Shown piece after piece: positions 11,184 through 22,900 of a stretch of DNA of 64,000 nt. The position numbers and the translations under genes were made by a program. Within the stretch, counting starts at the first letter, position 1. Each line of letters starts with the position of its first letter. Under the pieces are notes generated by a model. That model was given only the letters and a program-made list of their open reading frames with translations. It did no database searches and was not told the origin of the DNA. Origin of the DNA: Myotis daubentonii (taxonomy: Eukaryota; Chordata; Mammalia; Chiroptera; Vespertilionidae); contig NC_081842.1 of assembly GCF_963259705.1 (NCBI RefSeq), positions 87,970,433 to 88,034,432 of the forward strand. Reading direction: 5' to 3'.

Positions 11184-11516
11184 TCTATACTGATAAAAGG
11201 GTAATATGCTAATCAGACTGGATAGATGGGACGTCTTCCAGACGTCCTTCCAGACAAAGCCATGGCAGCTGCGAGGGTCAAGAGCAGGCGGCCACAGTGG
11301 CTGGCAGTGGCAACAGCAACAGGATGATGGGGGAGGCATCTTCCCCTGATTGGCCTGGTTGCCTCCCACAGAGGGAGGTCAGACTGCAGCTTAGGCAGGG
11401 AATAGGCCTAAGCCTTCAGTAGGACATCCTCTGAGGGCTCCCGGACTGTGAGAGGGGGCAGGCCGGGCTGAGGGACCACCCCCAAGTGCACGAATTTTCA
11501 TGCACTGGGCCTCTAG
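11184..11516 (+). mobile_element. complete short HeliBat-type Helitron
   Basis: A|TCTATACTGATAAAAGGGTA starts the element and GTGCACGAATTTTCATGCAC…GGGCCTCTAG|T ends it. Both termini and the A/T target are intact, total 333 bp. It is non-autonomous, with no Rep/helicase frame. Confidence 0.9.
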
Positions 11517-12230
11517 TATAAAAATAATTTCTTTATTGTGAGAGAATACCAGACATGTTAGAGCCTGTCAAAATTAAAAATTTATATCCTGTTTAAAAGC
11601 TAAATTAATAAAATTGGGAAATATTAATTTTTTCATTAATTTTGTTGCTTTTACTTTTTAGGCAGATAACCTAAATTATTAAATTCTTTGTTTTAGATTG
11701 TTTAATTCTAATTTTAATATATTTAGAGTTGGCAAGTATATTTCATGTGTTTTTCAATGATTGGGGTGTTAGGATTTAGATGGATCCTCCTATTGTTTTC
11801 TCATTAATGTTTTTAAAAACTACTTTAAACATTATTGCTCATACTGCTTTTACTTTTTTATTGGCTTTTTTTTCTTTTCAATTATTTGAAACATCTGCCA
11901 TTCTGTCCCTATTATAGTTGGTCATGTAATTTTGATGTCACACATTATGTCTCAGAAACTAACACAATATCTTTACTTTCTTTTTAAAGATTGTAAGACT
12001 ATTAAAATGTTTTAAAGTTTATTAATTCCATCTTTTAGTTTAGATGTTATTAGTGGTTAATAGTTTAAATCTACTTTATGTTTATGCTTCCAAGTTATTA
12101 TTTGTCTGTGTTTGTTTTTTAATGAAGTCAATACTTAGAAAAAAATCTGTTAAAATAATTTTTAAATATTTTGTTAGACATTTAATTCTGATTTCAGGCA
12201 ACTTATAGTGTTGATACATTTTGACTGTTC
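11517..12230. other. T-rich intergenic DNA, nothing recognised
   Basis: No gene. It may hold unrecognisable ancient repeats. Confidence 0.4.
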
Positions 12231-12432
12231 GCCCTAACTAATTTGGCTCAGTAATAGAGCGTCAGCCTGTGGACTGAAGGGTCCCAAGTTTGATTCCGGT
12301 CAAGGGCATGTACCTTGGTTGTGTGCACATCCCCAGTGGTGGGTGTGCAGGAGGCAGCTGATCGATGTTTCTAACTCTCTATCCCTCTCCCTTACTCTCT
12401 GTAAAAAATCAATAAAATATTAAAAAAATAAT
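12231..12432 (+). mobile_element. Ves SINE
   Basis: A tRNA-like head (GGCTCAGTAATAGAGCG…TTTGATTCCGGTCAAGGGC, with A- and B-box-like segments) is followed by the GATCGATGTTTCTAACTCTC tail and AATAAAATATTAAAAAAA. It is mobilised by L1. It is not a functional tRNA, since the cloverleaf is not maintained. Confidence 0.9.
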
Positions 12433-12494
12433 AATGTATTTGCTCAAAATGTTTCCAAATATTGTTCACTATATTATATTTAACTTTAATACAA

Positions 12495-13189
12495 TCCTAA
12501 TATATAAAAACCCTGGGTCATAATGACTAGTAATGACTGAGGCTCACCAACCGGAAGTCAGTCCTGCAGTCAGCGCTGCAGGCACGGTGCCCCAGCACTG
12601 ACTGCTGAGGGGGCTCTGAATCAGGGCCAGAGAGAGGCCTGAAGAGAGAAGCAGGGACTGATCCATTGCCTCTGTGGCAGCTTTTAATCAGCACTTGCTT
12701 CTCTCTTTCTCTCCCAGTCTAGCCAGCAGCCACACCTCTATTTCTTTCCAGGCCTCCACCAGGGCTGCTGATCAGCCCTGCCTTTCTGATCAGGCACTGT
12801 TGATAGGCCCAGAGACGCTAACTGGCATAAAAATGGACCAATCAGAACCAAATCTGGGTCAACTGTAAGGAGCCAATGGCTGCCTAGGAGGCGGAGCTTT
12901 TGACTCTGACTGGCATAGAAACCAACCAATCAGAACCAAATTGGCTGGCAAAGGAGGGCCATAGGGGATGAGATCAGACCAGCAGGGGAGGGCAGTTAGG
13001 GGCGATCAGGCAGGCAGAGGTAGTTAGGGGCGATCAGGCAGGCAGGCAGGTGAGTGGTTAGGAGCCAGTGGTCCCAGATTGTGAGAGGTAGTCATAAATC
13101 CCCCAAGGTTTCCTGGATTGAAGAGGGTGCAGGCCGGACTGAGGGACCTCCCCCCCTCTGTGCACGAATTTTATGCACTGGGCCACTAG
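12495..13189 (+). mobile_element. complete HeliBat-type Helitron with CCAAT and ETS motifs
   Basis: A|TCCTAATATATAAAAACCC is the 5' end and GTGCACGAATTTTATGCACTGGGCCACTAG|T the 3' end. Inside are CCGGAAGT (12551-12558, ETS type) and two CCAATCAG boxes (12838-12845, 12926-12933) lying in a roughly 90-bp imperfect duplication. The short G-rich repeats at about 12950-13060 match those of the 41326 copy. Confidence 0.88.
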
Positions 13190-13299
13190 TGAACAAATAA
13201 GCATTTTTGTCTTGCTCTAATGCAACATATTGCAAGTGCCATTCATCATAAAACTCTGGCAAACCTTCTTCCACTATTTTTATATTAGTTTAGTCATAG

Positions 13300-13970
13300 T
13301 GTTGTGGGCACTTCTCACTGACACTAGAGATGTGTTACTGGACAACCCCCTGAGCCAGTGGGAGAGGGCTCTTCCCAACCTCGATGCTTGTCTGCTCATA
13401 TAAATGAATTTATATAAGACACCTTGACTGTGTTATGAAGCCAATTTATTAAAGCAATTAAAGCATGAGCCTTTATTAAAAACCAAAGCAAGCAAACCTA
13501 TACACCTGGCTTATGAAGCACAGGCAGACTCTCAGCTAATAGGAAGAGCTAGTTGGGTGGGGGTCTGAGGTGTTACATACCTTCCTGTCTATAGGTCTCA
13601 AAATTTCTCTGCTGACTATTTTGGTGCAGATGAATTATCAAGGTCCTTTTTTTTTTTTTTTTTTTACTTTGCTGTGGCCTTCCCAAAATTCATGAAAAGC
13701 ACTCAGCATTTTTATCTTGCCAAGCCTTGAGACTACTGGCTTTTCCACTTAGGGAGTAAAACTGCCCTTTTTCCCCTTTCCTCTTCCCTCCTCCCTTTCT
13801 GCATTCTCTAATTAGGGAAGTTTTTTCACCATTTGCTCTCAAGTGTCCTTGTTGGGGATGATAATGGCTTGTTACTTATAAGCTGGCAAAAAATTGCCCA
13901 CAATGTTTGGCCTAGTTTTAACTTTCCTGTCTCAGTTTCCCTATTTTGCCTGCTCTGGAATCCTATTACA
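13300..13970 (-). mobile_element. probable solo LTR (endogenous retrovirus), antisense
   Basis: Bounded by TGTTGTGGG…CCTATTACA (TGT…ACA ends) and flanked by the same 4 bp, ATAG (13296-13299 and 13971-13974), as for class I elements. The minus strand carries AATAAA-type signals near 13440-13480. A poly-T run at 13649-13665 is internal. No internal viral genes are adjacent. Confidence 0.6.
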
Positions 13971-13974
13971 ATAG

Positions 13975-14645
13975 TACCAGCTTCCATGTCACCATTTCAT
14001 TCTGCACAGTAGTGTTTTCATTTTAAATTAAAAATGTATCCATACTTATTTGTAAACTAAAAATAATTTAATTATATCATAACTAAAATCCTTAGGTATT
14101 TTACTTATCAGTTACAAGTTATTTACATGTTACTGTTACTCGTGCTGGCCATATAAAATATTCAAATAAACATTAAAATATTACATCAGTTTGTAAAAGA
14201 TCATTTGAACTAAATGAATGTTGATATCAACTAGATTTTCAATGCATTTATGTGTAATACTGAAAATAATGAACATGTCCAACATACACAATTAAATAAA
14301 ACAATAAGGCTTAAAGTGGAACAATAATTAAAGGAAGTGAAGTCTTACCCAAACTACAAGGATATTTATTGAAAATTATTTATACGTCTTCAGCTTTAAA
14401 ATTTCTAAATGTGCCACTAACCACGTTCCAAGTGCTCACTAGCTACATGTGGCTCAAGGCCACTGCATTGGAGAGTGCAGCCTTAGACATTTGAAGAACA
14501 CATCTCCTTGACCATCATGTACACAATGGTATTATACTAAGCCCTTCTCTGGACCTCCATTTTTTCCTCAATACAACTGAGATAACATGCTCCAAATTTC
14601 ATAAGAGTATTACAGAGCTCTAGTGGAGATGGCACATTGGAGGTA
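13975..14645. other. AT-rich spacer with an old MER1-type hAT fragment
   Basis: The segment around 14390-14495 (GCTCACTAGCTACATGTGGC) resembles the placental hAT family with GCCACATGTGGCTA motifs. The rest is unassigned. Confidence 0.4.
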
Positions 14646-15019
14646 TGTGGGAACCACGCCAAGGTCCCCAGATAGTCAAGGCCAATGGGAGCACAGAGGC
14701 CTTGTCGTCAATACTCCAGAATGGCCAAGGCCACTCTGAGCATGAGCCTAATCAGGGTGCCCAAGGCCAAGATACCATGAGTGGGTGCAAGGACACATGC
14801 TACACTGTGCTTTTCTGTAACCTAAATGATTGATGTCACTGGTGGCAGGTAGCCTTCTTTGTCTAAGGAGTAATATACAGGTTACTGACCAGAGAGAGGC
14901 TAGAGAGAGCTCAGAGAAGCAGAGGCGGCAGGGAAAGAGAATGTAGCTCCTATGTGTGCAGGAGAGAGGAGAGCTCAGACAGAGCTGAGAGCTGGTACTG
15001 CTGTGATGTAAGGCTAAGA

Positions 15020-15234
15020 CAGCGGTTCTCAACCTGTGGGTTGCGACCCCTTTGGCGGTCGAACGACCCTTTCACAAGAGTTGCCTAAGACCATCCTGCA
15101 TATCAGATATTTACATTACGATTCATAACAGTAGCAACATTACAGTTATGAAGTAGCAACGAAAATAATTTTATGGTTGGGTCACAACATGACCCAACAT
15201 AGTATTTAAAGGGCCAGAAGGTTGATAACCACTG
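15020..15234 (+). mobile_element. SPIN-type hAT miniature transposon, internally deleted
   Basis: CAGCGGTTCTCAACCTGTGG at the left and ...AACCACTG at the right match SPIN ends. A perfect 8-bp target duplication GGCTAAGA flanks it (15012-15019, 15235-15242). The centre, between CCTAAGACCATC and CTGCATATCAG, is missing relative to the copy at 62814. No transposase. Confidence 0.92.
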
Positions 15235-15374
15235 GGCTAAGAGCTCATAGAGAGCTCAGAAATATAGCTGCCATGTTAACCAGCCAGTGTGCTGGGCAGG
15301 GGAGACAGGAGAAGCTGCTGAGCTGGACAGGCTGCTAGAGAAGCTGATGAGGCAGAGAGCTCAGCAACCACTAA

Positions 15375-15566
15375 CAGTGGTTCTCAACCTTCCTAATGCC
15401 TCGACCCTTTAATAGAGTTCCTCATGTTGTGGTGACCCCCAACCATAAAATTATTTGCATTGCTACTTCATAACTGTAATTTTGCTACTGTTATGAATCG
15501 TAATGTAAATATCTGATATGCAGGATGTATTTTCATTGTTCGCGACCCACAGGTTGAGAACCGCTG
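15375..15566 (-). mobile_element. SPIN-type hAT miniature transposon, opposite orientation, different deletion
   Basis: Begins CAGTGGTTCTCAACCTTCCT and ends GTTGAGAACCGCTG. It has lost the segment between TTTTCATTGTT and CGCGACCC. No clear 8-bp duplication is seen (ACCACTAA versus CCTATGAT). Confidence 0.88.
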
Positions 15567-16039
15567 CCTATGATGTGAGTCTAGGAGGCAGCATGCAGCT
15601 GCTCATATCATAGCTGTGAGCACAGAGACCAATGCTGCTTTGTGGGAAAGATATGTCCAACTGCCTGCCTGTATGGACTTTGCTATGAAGAATTGTCTTG
15701 TCTGATGGCTTATGCGGCCACTGGCTTCTGCAGTAAAGACTCATTCTTATACACCCACAACTTCTCACGGCTTCTCCATTTAAGACCCAGCATCTAAGGA
15801 GGTCCAGCCCAAGGCAGAGGATAGTGAGCAGAGGATAAAAGAGGAACTTGGACTAAGTTCCCAACAGTTAGTACAGTGGGCAGGGTGTGAGGAAGAACCA
15901 GCCTTGGCATAGTCAGGAAGAATTTAGAAGACTACATGGACTCAGAGCAATTCAGAGCAGCAGTGCTGAGCAGTGCTGCTGCTGGCTCTGACAAGGTGTT
16001 AATTAATAATAGTTATTTATCTTTTTAAATCTCTAAGCC

Positions 16040-16269
16040 TGCTGAAACTGGTTTGGCTCAGTGGATAGAGCGTTGGCCTGCGGACTGGAAGGTCCCAGGT
16101 TCGATTCCAGTCAAGGGCATGTACCTGGGTTGTGGGCACATCCCCAGTGGGAGGTGTGCAGGAGGCAGCTGATCGATGTTTCTCTCTCATCGATGTTTCT
16201 AACTCTCTATCTCTCTCCCTTTCTCTCTGTAAAAAAAAATCAATAAAATATATTTAAAAAAAATAAAAT
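16040..16269 (+). mobile_element. Ves SINE with 13-bp target duplication
   Basis: Full tRNA-like head, GATCGATGTTTCTCTCTCAT body and A-rich tail. The 13-bp duplication AAATCTCTAAGCC at 16027-16039 and 16270-16282 is exact, which shows L1-type integration and a recent date. Confidence 0.95.
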
Positions 16270-16282
16270 AAATCTCTAAGCC

Positions 16283-17744
16283 ATCTCTTAAAAATTCTTT
16301 AGATAATTTTTCATATTTAAGATAGTGCTATTACTCATTCAGAATTACAGATTTAGAGCAAATATATCTAGCTATTTTAAGTGGGATAAATTTTGAATTA
16401 CAAAATATAATCCTCAGTAAAGGTAATATTTTTTTCTCAAAGCAAGTGGCTTTTATAATTATTAATATTATGTTATTATTATTACTGAAAATAAAGAATA
16501 AGTATATAGTGTTTTTTTTCCTAATGAACATTCAATAAAACTGAAAAGGAGATGAAAGTTAACTTGTAGTTTAGTCATTAATAAGAGTATGAAATATCAT
16601 ATACTATGATTCCATTTCATATTACAAACCTCAATAACTTTCTTTCTATCATGAATAATATGCTATGAACTCAACCTTTTAAAATAATAATTTCCAATCT
16701 ATTATATATCTATTACATTTTATATTTTTTGTGTGATTGAGAAGTATGTTGTTATACTTCAACTAAATTTCATATTCTAAAGTAGCACAATTAACACTTC
16801 TTTAGTGAAAGATTCTAACACTTCAGCGTTACCTTTTCAAATACTTCTCACTTTGTAGTGTAAGCCTGGCACAAATCCCAGAATGTGATTCTGAAACACC
16901 ATTTTCTTCACCTTAGGAACAAGCTTTCGAAAAGTAATTTTCTATTAGCAACAATAATTGAACTCAGTCTATTTCCCTATACTTCCTATCTAAAACCAAA
17001 TATTCTCTAAATATCAAGGCAAGACACTATGACTATACACTATAAAGAGTAAAAAATATGTTTTAAATATTTAGACTTTAGGTCACTTATAATCTCATGA
17101 GTGAAATAGAAATTATAAATAAATAAGTTGAAAGGATCAATGTGTAAATGTAAACAAAGAAACTCAGGCCAGATGCATCGGAATGCAAAGGAAAAATTAC
17201 TAGGGGTGTTGATATACTGTTAACTCGAGTAATCTGAACTCAAGTAGTGGATAGGATATTGCCATAGTTCGGATGTGGATACTGGGCCACCTAAATGGAG
17301 CCAAGCAGCATGAGCAAGGTCTACAGGGCAGACAAGTTCTGGGTATATTTGAGAAATTGCAAGAGGCAAAGAAGACATGAATTTGAAGCATATTATGGAC
17401 ATAGTACATTGTGAAAATACAAGATGATGAAAGAGAGTTTGTGGTAGACAAAATTGTGGAGGACCTTCTGTGACAGGTGAAAGGAGCTGGAACTTGCTCA
17501 AAAAGCAATAAGCAGGTTGACCTGAGTGGCGATGGTTAAAATGGGATGCGATTTTAATAGACAGAAGAGAGACCGCTATGGAGTATTGTCATTGAAGTTT
17601 TGAATATGGATCTCTCACCATTATTATCCTAGTGCATCAAAAATGTTATGTTACCAAACTGTAATTATTACAACAAAAAGTGGACCCACAAATGTAAAAA
17701 AACATTCAACAAAATAATAATAAAGATAGGAATGATGCTATTTA
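16283..17744. other. AT-rich intergenic DNA, nothing recognised
   Basis: No coding-like frame or repeat was identified. Confidence 0.5.
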
Positions 17745-17900
17745 TTTCAGGGTTACTATGTGCCAGATGCTCACCTTATATCACATACCATCAATTTCTA
17801 TTGAAGGAACAGATTTTCACAGTGATTAACTAGTCAAAGGTTTACAGTTAGTGTCAGGCTGAGTCTGAGAGTATCTGAGCCCAAGAATGCAGAACACATG
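17745..17900 (+). repeat. MIR SINE fragment
   Basis: TACTATGTGCCAGATGCTCA and the following block match the MIR core pattern at high divergence. Old mammalian relic. Confidence 0.5.
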
Positions 17901-17993
17901 ATCACTATTCCTGATTGTTAAGGTGACATTTTATTTTTTCAACCTGGAAGAGAAACAAATATTTTGACCTGAAAGATAATCTGTTTCTATTTC

Positions 17994-18200
17994 TTTTTTT
18001 TTTTTTTTTTTTGGTCCTTCGGGAGACAATTTACAACACAGAGAGTGTAAATGATCCAGAGATTCAAAGTTTCCTTGTAAAGAGACTTGTGTAAAACGAA
18101 CACTTGATGTTATGTCAATGAATGGAAAGAGGAATGAACATGGTTTCAGCTACAGTTGTGTTTTGTTTTGTTTTGTTTTGTTTTGTTTTGTTTTGTTTTG
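17994..18200 (+). repeat. poly-T run and (TTTTG)n microsatellite
   Basis: About 19 T at 17994-18012, and roughly eight TTTTG units at 18158-18200. Either could be the tail of a degraded antisense retroelement. Confidence 0.85.
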
Positions 18201-18279
18201 TAGCACTTAGCATGTTTCATGGATTTAAATAATACAAATACAAATGGTGGCCTACATAGCTCTTATTAAATGTGCACAC

Positions 18280-18302
18280 GATCAGACGAGATCGGGCGCG
18301 TT
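18280..18302 (-). pseudogene. 5S rRNA fragment (antisense)
   Basis: The minus strand reads AACGCGCCCGATCTCGTCTG followed by ATC, identical over 23 nt to the internal segment of vertebrate 5S rRNA. The flanks diverge, although an ATGGC block downstream may be a remnant of the 5' part. Too short to function; likely a retrocopy fragment or a piece of a 5S-derived SINE. Confidence 0.55.
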
Positions 18303-19580
18303 TGCAGAAGGCTCATTATGGCACCTGTAACCAAACCCCTGCGGTTTGTTTGTAAAACATAGCTGAAGGCAGGAAGGCTCTGATTACTTCTTTGCAAGAA
18401 TAGGAAGGGAATGAACCCTTACTGGCAGCAAAGGCAATAAATGCCATTCTAGAAAAGAGGGAAGGGCATGCATAAAGCATGGAATGATTTCCATAACTGT
18501 CATTTGAAATGTAAATGCATTGTATATTAAATGTACATGGATATTAAATAGAAAGAACACTGAAAAAAAAATGTACACAGGATCAATTAATGTGACATGT
18601 AAGTAACCATGTAGTTATTATGGATGTTTGGAATCCTATAAACAAAAGCATAAGAAAATAAGTCATATACTGTGTGATTAAGTGAGGAATAGTTAGATTT
18701 AGCTACAATTTTGGATTATGAAAGACTATATGCATGAATATGAAATAATTCTAAAAACCATACACTTTAGCTCTTTTGCTTTATACAAATGTATAAACTG
18801 AGACTACTACAGGCTAAATTACTTGCCAAGGGTCCTATGATTTGTTAATGAGTAAACCACATCTAGTGTGTTGCATAGAAAAGTCACCAATTCATTGGTT
18901 CTTTTTGTGTGTTGGGGGCAGGGAGGGAAAGGGATTGTGGTTTTTGGGAGGGGACTGGAAAAGTAAATTTAATTTGATATTAAATGTTAACAGAAGACAC
19001 ATTGATGAGTTTAAAAAAAAAAAAGTAGAAGGAGGAGAAGGAGCCAGTGAAAGACGTTTAAACCAGAATATTTTTTCCTGAGACATTTATTTGATACAGA
19101 ATTTATATAAATAGTTTTAGATTAGAATGGAAGAGAGTGAGGAGGAGGGGTAGACAAAAAGGAAGAAAAAGGAAAGAAATAGAAAAATACCACTTTATTC
19201 AATAGAATTCAATAACTTGCAAATTGGTTTTGAAGAAAGATAGCCTATCCAGATGGCACAGAAGCAAAACTTAGTTGAAACCACTAACAAGGGAAAGACA
19301 GAGAGAATCTCGTCCACTGGCCTGTCCCCAAGTCCATTGCAATCAAATGAAATGTTCTCCCATATTTTTTTCTAAACCTCCAGGCACCCAATTGTCCATC
19401 TTTTCCCTTAGTGGTTTATTTATGAATTTGCATTAAGCTAAAAGTAAAAGTAGCTAAAATATCACTTTAAAAGTTAATAAAATAAATTTTATAATAATTC
19501 TAAGTTTTTTAACAAAACAGCACACATAAGAAAAAATCTGTTTGACCCCATTATTTCATCCTCTCAATTTTATTTAAATA
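18303..19580. other. AT-rich intergenic DNA, nothing certain
   Basis: A stretch near 18795-18850 is weakly MIR-like (ACTTGCCAAGGGTCC). No gene was found. Confidence 0.4.
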
Positions 19581-19865
19581 CTAGGGGTCTGGTGCAGGAA
19601 ATTTGTGCACTGGTGGGAGGAGAGTCCCTCAGCCCAGCTTGCCCCCTCTCACATACTGGGAGCCCTCAGGGGATGTCCTACTGATGGCTTCCCCTTGGGG
19701 AGTGGGCCTAAGCCACAGTCTGGCCTCCCTTTGTGGGAGGTGACCGGGCTGGTCAGGGGAAGGCACCAGCCCCATAACCCCACTGCTGCAGCCACTGCCA
19801 GTCACTGCAGCCACCAAGGATTTTTCATCAACACGGACTCCAGTCCCTTCACCATGAAAAAATGA
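19581..19865 (-). mobile_element. Helitron, 5'-truncated
   Basis: CTAGGGGTCTGGTGCAGGAAATTTGTGCAC is the 3' terminus with a one-base arm mutation. The body follows the CCCTCAGCCC…GGGGATGTCC pattern of relatives, but no 5' TC end is found. The right limit is approximate. Confidence 0.7.
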
Positions 19866-19919
19866 CAACTTTCTTTAGGCATTTTCAAGATGTGTCTTTG
19901 ATAGGATATGACAATTCTT

Positions 19920-20170
19920 TATTATTTTTTTATCCTCACCTGAGGATATGTTTCCATTGATTTTCAGAGAATGCGGAAGAGAAAGGGAAAGACAGAGAGA
20001 AACATCAAAATGAGAGGAACACTTTGATTGGTTGCCTCCTGCATGAGCCCTGACCTGGGCCCGGGCCAGGGAGGAAGCTGCAACTAGGTGCATGCCCTTG
20101 GTCAGAATTGAACCCAGATCCTGCAGTAGGCAGGCCAAGGCATTATCCACTGAGCAAAACCAGCTAGGGA
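19920..20170 (-). mobile_element. Ves-related SINE (older subfamily)
   Basis: Antisense SINE with a TTTCCATTGATTTTCAGAGA tail and a tRNA-like head near 20080-20165. Flanking repeats AGGATATGACAATTCTT (19903-19919) and 20171-20187 differ at one base. Confidence 0.9.
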
Positions 20171-20354
20171 AGGATATGACATTTCTTAGCCCTCCAGTAG
20201 CAGACCTTCATTTTTTTTCGCCAGGAGTGTGGTGAAAAACCCTAGATCACCTATTTGGATTCTTATTACCCAAGTTACTAAGAATATTACCATTGGCATA
20301 CAGGGAGCTTAGCCAATGAGCAGTCAGAAAAGGTGTTTTCTCTGTAGTTCACAC

Positions 20355-20913
20355 CGATCGCCAGCTCGGCCCCCCACCTAGGCCTGATGCCTCGGCCAGA
20401 AGCATCGACCCCCATCACCCTCCGATCGTTGGATCGGCCCCTCGCCCAGGCCTGACACCTCTGGCTGAAGCGTCAGGCCAGGGCAGGTGACCCCCATCTC
20501 CCTCCGATCGCTGGCTCCGCCCCACACCCAGGCCTGATGCCTCTGGTCCAGGCTTCAGGCCTGGGCAGGAGACCACCATCTTTCCCTGATTGCTGGCTCT
20601 TCCCCCCGCCCAGATGTAATGCCTCTGGCCGAAGTTGTAGGCTTGGGAAGGGGCCCCCCCACAGCTCCAATTGCAGGCTCAGCCCTGCCCAGAAGCCCCC
20701 TGGCTCAGACCCTTCCTATGCTGCTCAGGGCCCACACGGGGCCTACCTCAGAGTGACCTGGGTGCCGATGATGTTCCCAGGAGCCAGGCTGCTGGGCCCT
20801 AAGTATGCAAATTAACTGCCATCTTTGTTGGGTTAATTTGCATACTCATCCAATTGGCTGGTGAGTGTAGCGGAGTGACACCAATTTGAATGTTTCTCTT
20901 TTATTAGTGTAGA
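20355..20913 (-). mobile_element. Helitron with about 80-bp tandem repeats, 3'-truncated
   Basis: The right end TTTCTCTTTTATTAGTGTAGA|T is the 5' terminus. The left lacks the CTAG hairpin. About four 80-bp units (GATCGCTGGCTCCGCCCC…AGGCCTGATGCCTCTGG) fill 20357-20700. Octamer-like TATGCAAATTAAC occurs near 20803 and ATTTGCAT near 20837. Confidence 0.7.
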
Positions 20914-21010
20914 TATTGAAGATAAAACTCAATACTCAGCACTAAAACTGAACTATTACCATTGCACATACTATAAACAATGGAGAAAAAACCTATCAAA
21001 GATTTTCTTT

Positions 21011-22900
21011 TTTTTTAATTGCTTTATTGCTTAAAGTATTACAAAGAGTATTACATATGTCTCCTTCTTTTCCCGTCCTTGACAATCCCCTGACCTCCCC
21101 TACCCCCCAGTGTCTTATGTCCATTGGTTATGCTTATATGCATGCATACAAGTCCTTTGGTTGATCTCTTACCCTCCCCTCCTGCCCCCCAACCCTCCCC
21201 AGCCTTCTCGCTGTAGTTTGACAGTCTGTTCGAGGCTGCTCTGCCTCTGTATCTATTTTTGTTCATAAGTTAATAATGGTCTTTATTATCCATAAATTAG
21301 TGAGATAATGTGGTATTTTTTCTTCATTGACTGGCTTATTTCACTTAGCATAATGCTCTCCAGTTCCATCCATGCTGTTGCAAATGGTAAGAATTCCTTC
21401 CTTTTTCAAGCAACATAGTATTCCATAGTGTGGATGTACCACAGTTTTCTAATCCATTCATCTACTTGGCACTTAGGCTGTTTCCAGATCTTAGCTATGG
21501 TGAATTGTGCTGCTATGAACATATGGGTGCACATATCCTTTCTGATTGGTGTTTCTGTTTTCTTGGGATATATTCCTAGAAGTGGGATCACAGGGTCAAA
21601 TGGGAGTTCCATTTTTAGTTTTTTGAGGAAACTCCATAGTGTCTTCCATAGTGGCTGCACCAGTCTGCATTCCCACCAGCAGTGCATGCGTGTTCCTTTT
21701 TCTCCACATCCTCACCAGCACTTGTCATTTGTTGATTTGTTGATGATAGCTATTCTGACAGGTGTGAGATGGTACCTCATTGTTGTTTTGATTTGCATTT
21801 CTCAGATGATTATTGACTTTGAGCATGTTTTCATATGTCTCTTGGCTTTCTGAATGTCCTCTTTTGAAAAGTGTCTATTTAGGTCTTTTGCTCATTTTTT
21901 GATTGGATTGTTTATCTTCCTTTTGTTAAGTTGTATGAGTTCCCTATAAATGTTGGAGATTAAACCCTTATCGGTGATAACATTGGCAAATATGTTCTCC
22001 CATGCAGTGGGCTTTCTTGTTGTTTTGTTGATGGTTTCTTTTGCTGAGCAGAAGCTTTTTATTTTGATGTAGTCCTATTTGTTTATTTTCTCTTTAGTTT
22101 CCAATGCCCCAGGAGCTGTATCAGTGAAGAAATTGCTTTGGCATATGTCTGAGATTTTGTTGCCTTTGGATTCTTCTAGTATTTTTATGGTTTCCTGTTG
22201 TACATTTAAGTCCTGTATCCATTTTGAGTTTATTTTTGTGTATGGTGTAAGTTGGTGGTCTAGTTCCATTTTTTTGCATATATCTGTCCAATTTTCCCAA
22301 CACCACTTATTGAAGAGACTATTTTGACTCGATTGTATGTTCTTGACTCCTTTGTCAAATATTAATTGAGTATATTGTTTCAGGTCGATTTTTGGGCTCT
22401 CTATTCTATTCCATTGATCTATATGTCTATTCTTGTGCCAGTAACAGGCAGTTTTGAGAACAGTGGCTCTGTAATACAGCTTGATATCTGGTATTGAGAT
22501 TCCCCCCTACTTTGTTCTTTCTCAGGATCACTGCAGCTATTTGGGGCCTTTTTTTTATTCCAGATGAATTTTTGGAGAGTTCGTTCTAGGTCTGTGAAAT
22601 ATGCTATTGGTATTTTAATGGGAAGTGCTTTGAATTTATAGATTGCTTTGGGTAGTATGGATATTTCAATGATGTTGATTCTACCAATCCAAGAACATGG
22701 TATGTTCTTCCATCTGTTTATGTCTTCCTCTATCTCTTTTTTCAATGGCCTGTAGTTTTCTAAGTAAAGGTCTTTTACTTCTTTAGTTAAGTTTATTCAT
22801 AGGTATCTTAATTTTTTGGGTGCGATGGTAAATGGGATTGCTTTTTTAGTCTCTCTTTCTGTAAGTTCACTATTGGTGTATAGAAATGCCTCAGATTTCT
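21011..22900 (-). pseudogene. outer L1: 3'UTR and C-terminal ORF2 segment
   Basis: 3'UTR about 21011-21400, then the ORF2 C-terminus (minus strand 21687-21406 reads [19 protein letters not shown], the conserved Cys/His-containing region) and part of the thumb region up to 22896. Several frameshifts. It stops at GATTTCTT, where the second L1 3' end begins. Confidence 0.8.

Larger units (their letters stand above)
14646..15866 (+). mobile_element. probable solo LTR interrupted by two SPIN copies
   Basis: TGTGGGAAC at the left and GTTCCCAACA at the right form inverted TG…CA ends. The flanks GGTA and GTTA are an imperfect 4-bp duplication. AGTAAA near 15732 could act as the polyA signal. After removing the two hAT insertions the LTR is about 0.8 kb. 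No tRNA primer site or viral gene follows. Confidence 0.5.

Noticed and set aside
16060..16130. tRNA gene
   Set aside because: This is the tRNA-like head of a Ves SINE. The acceptor stem is lost, the SINE body follows and a target duplication flanks it.
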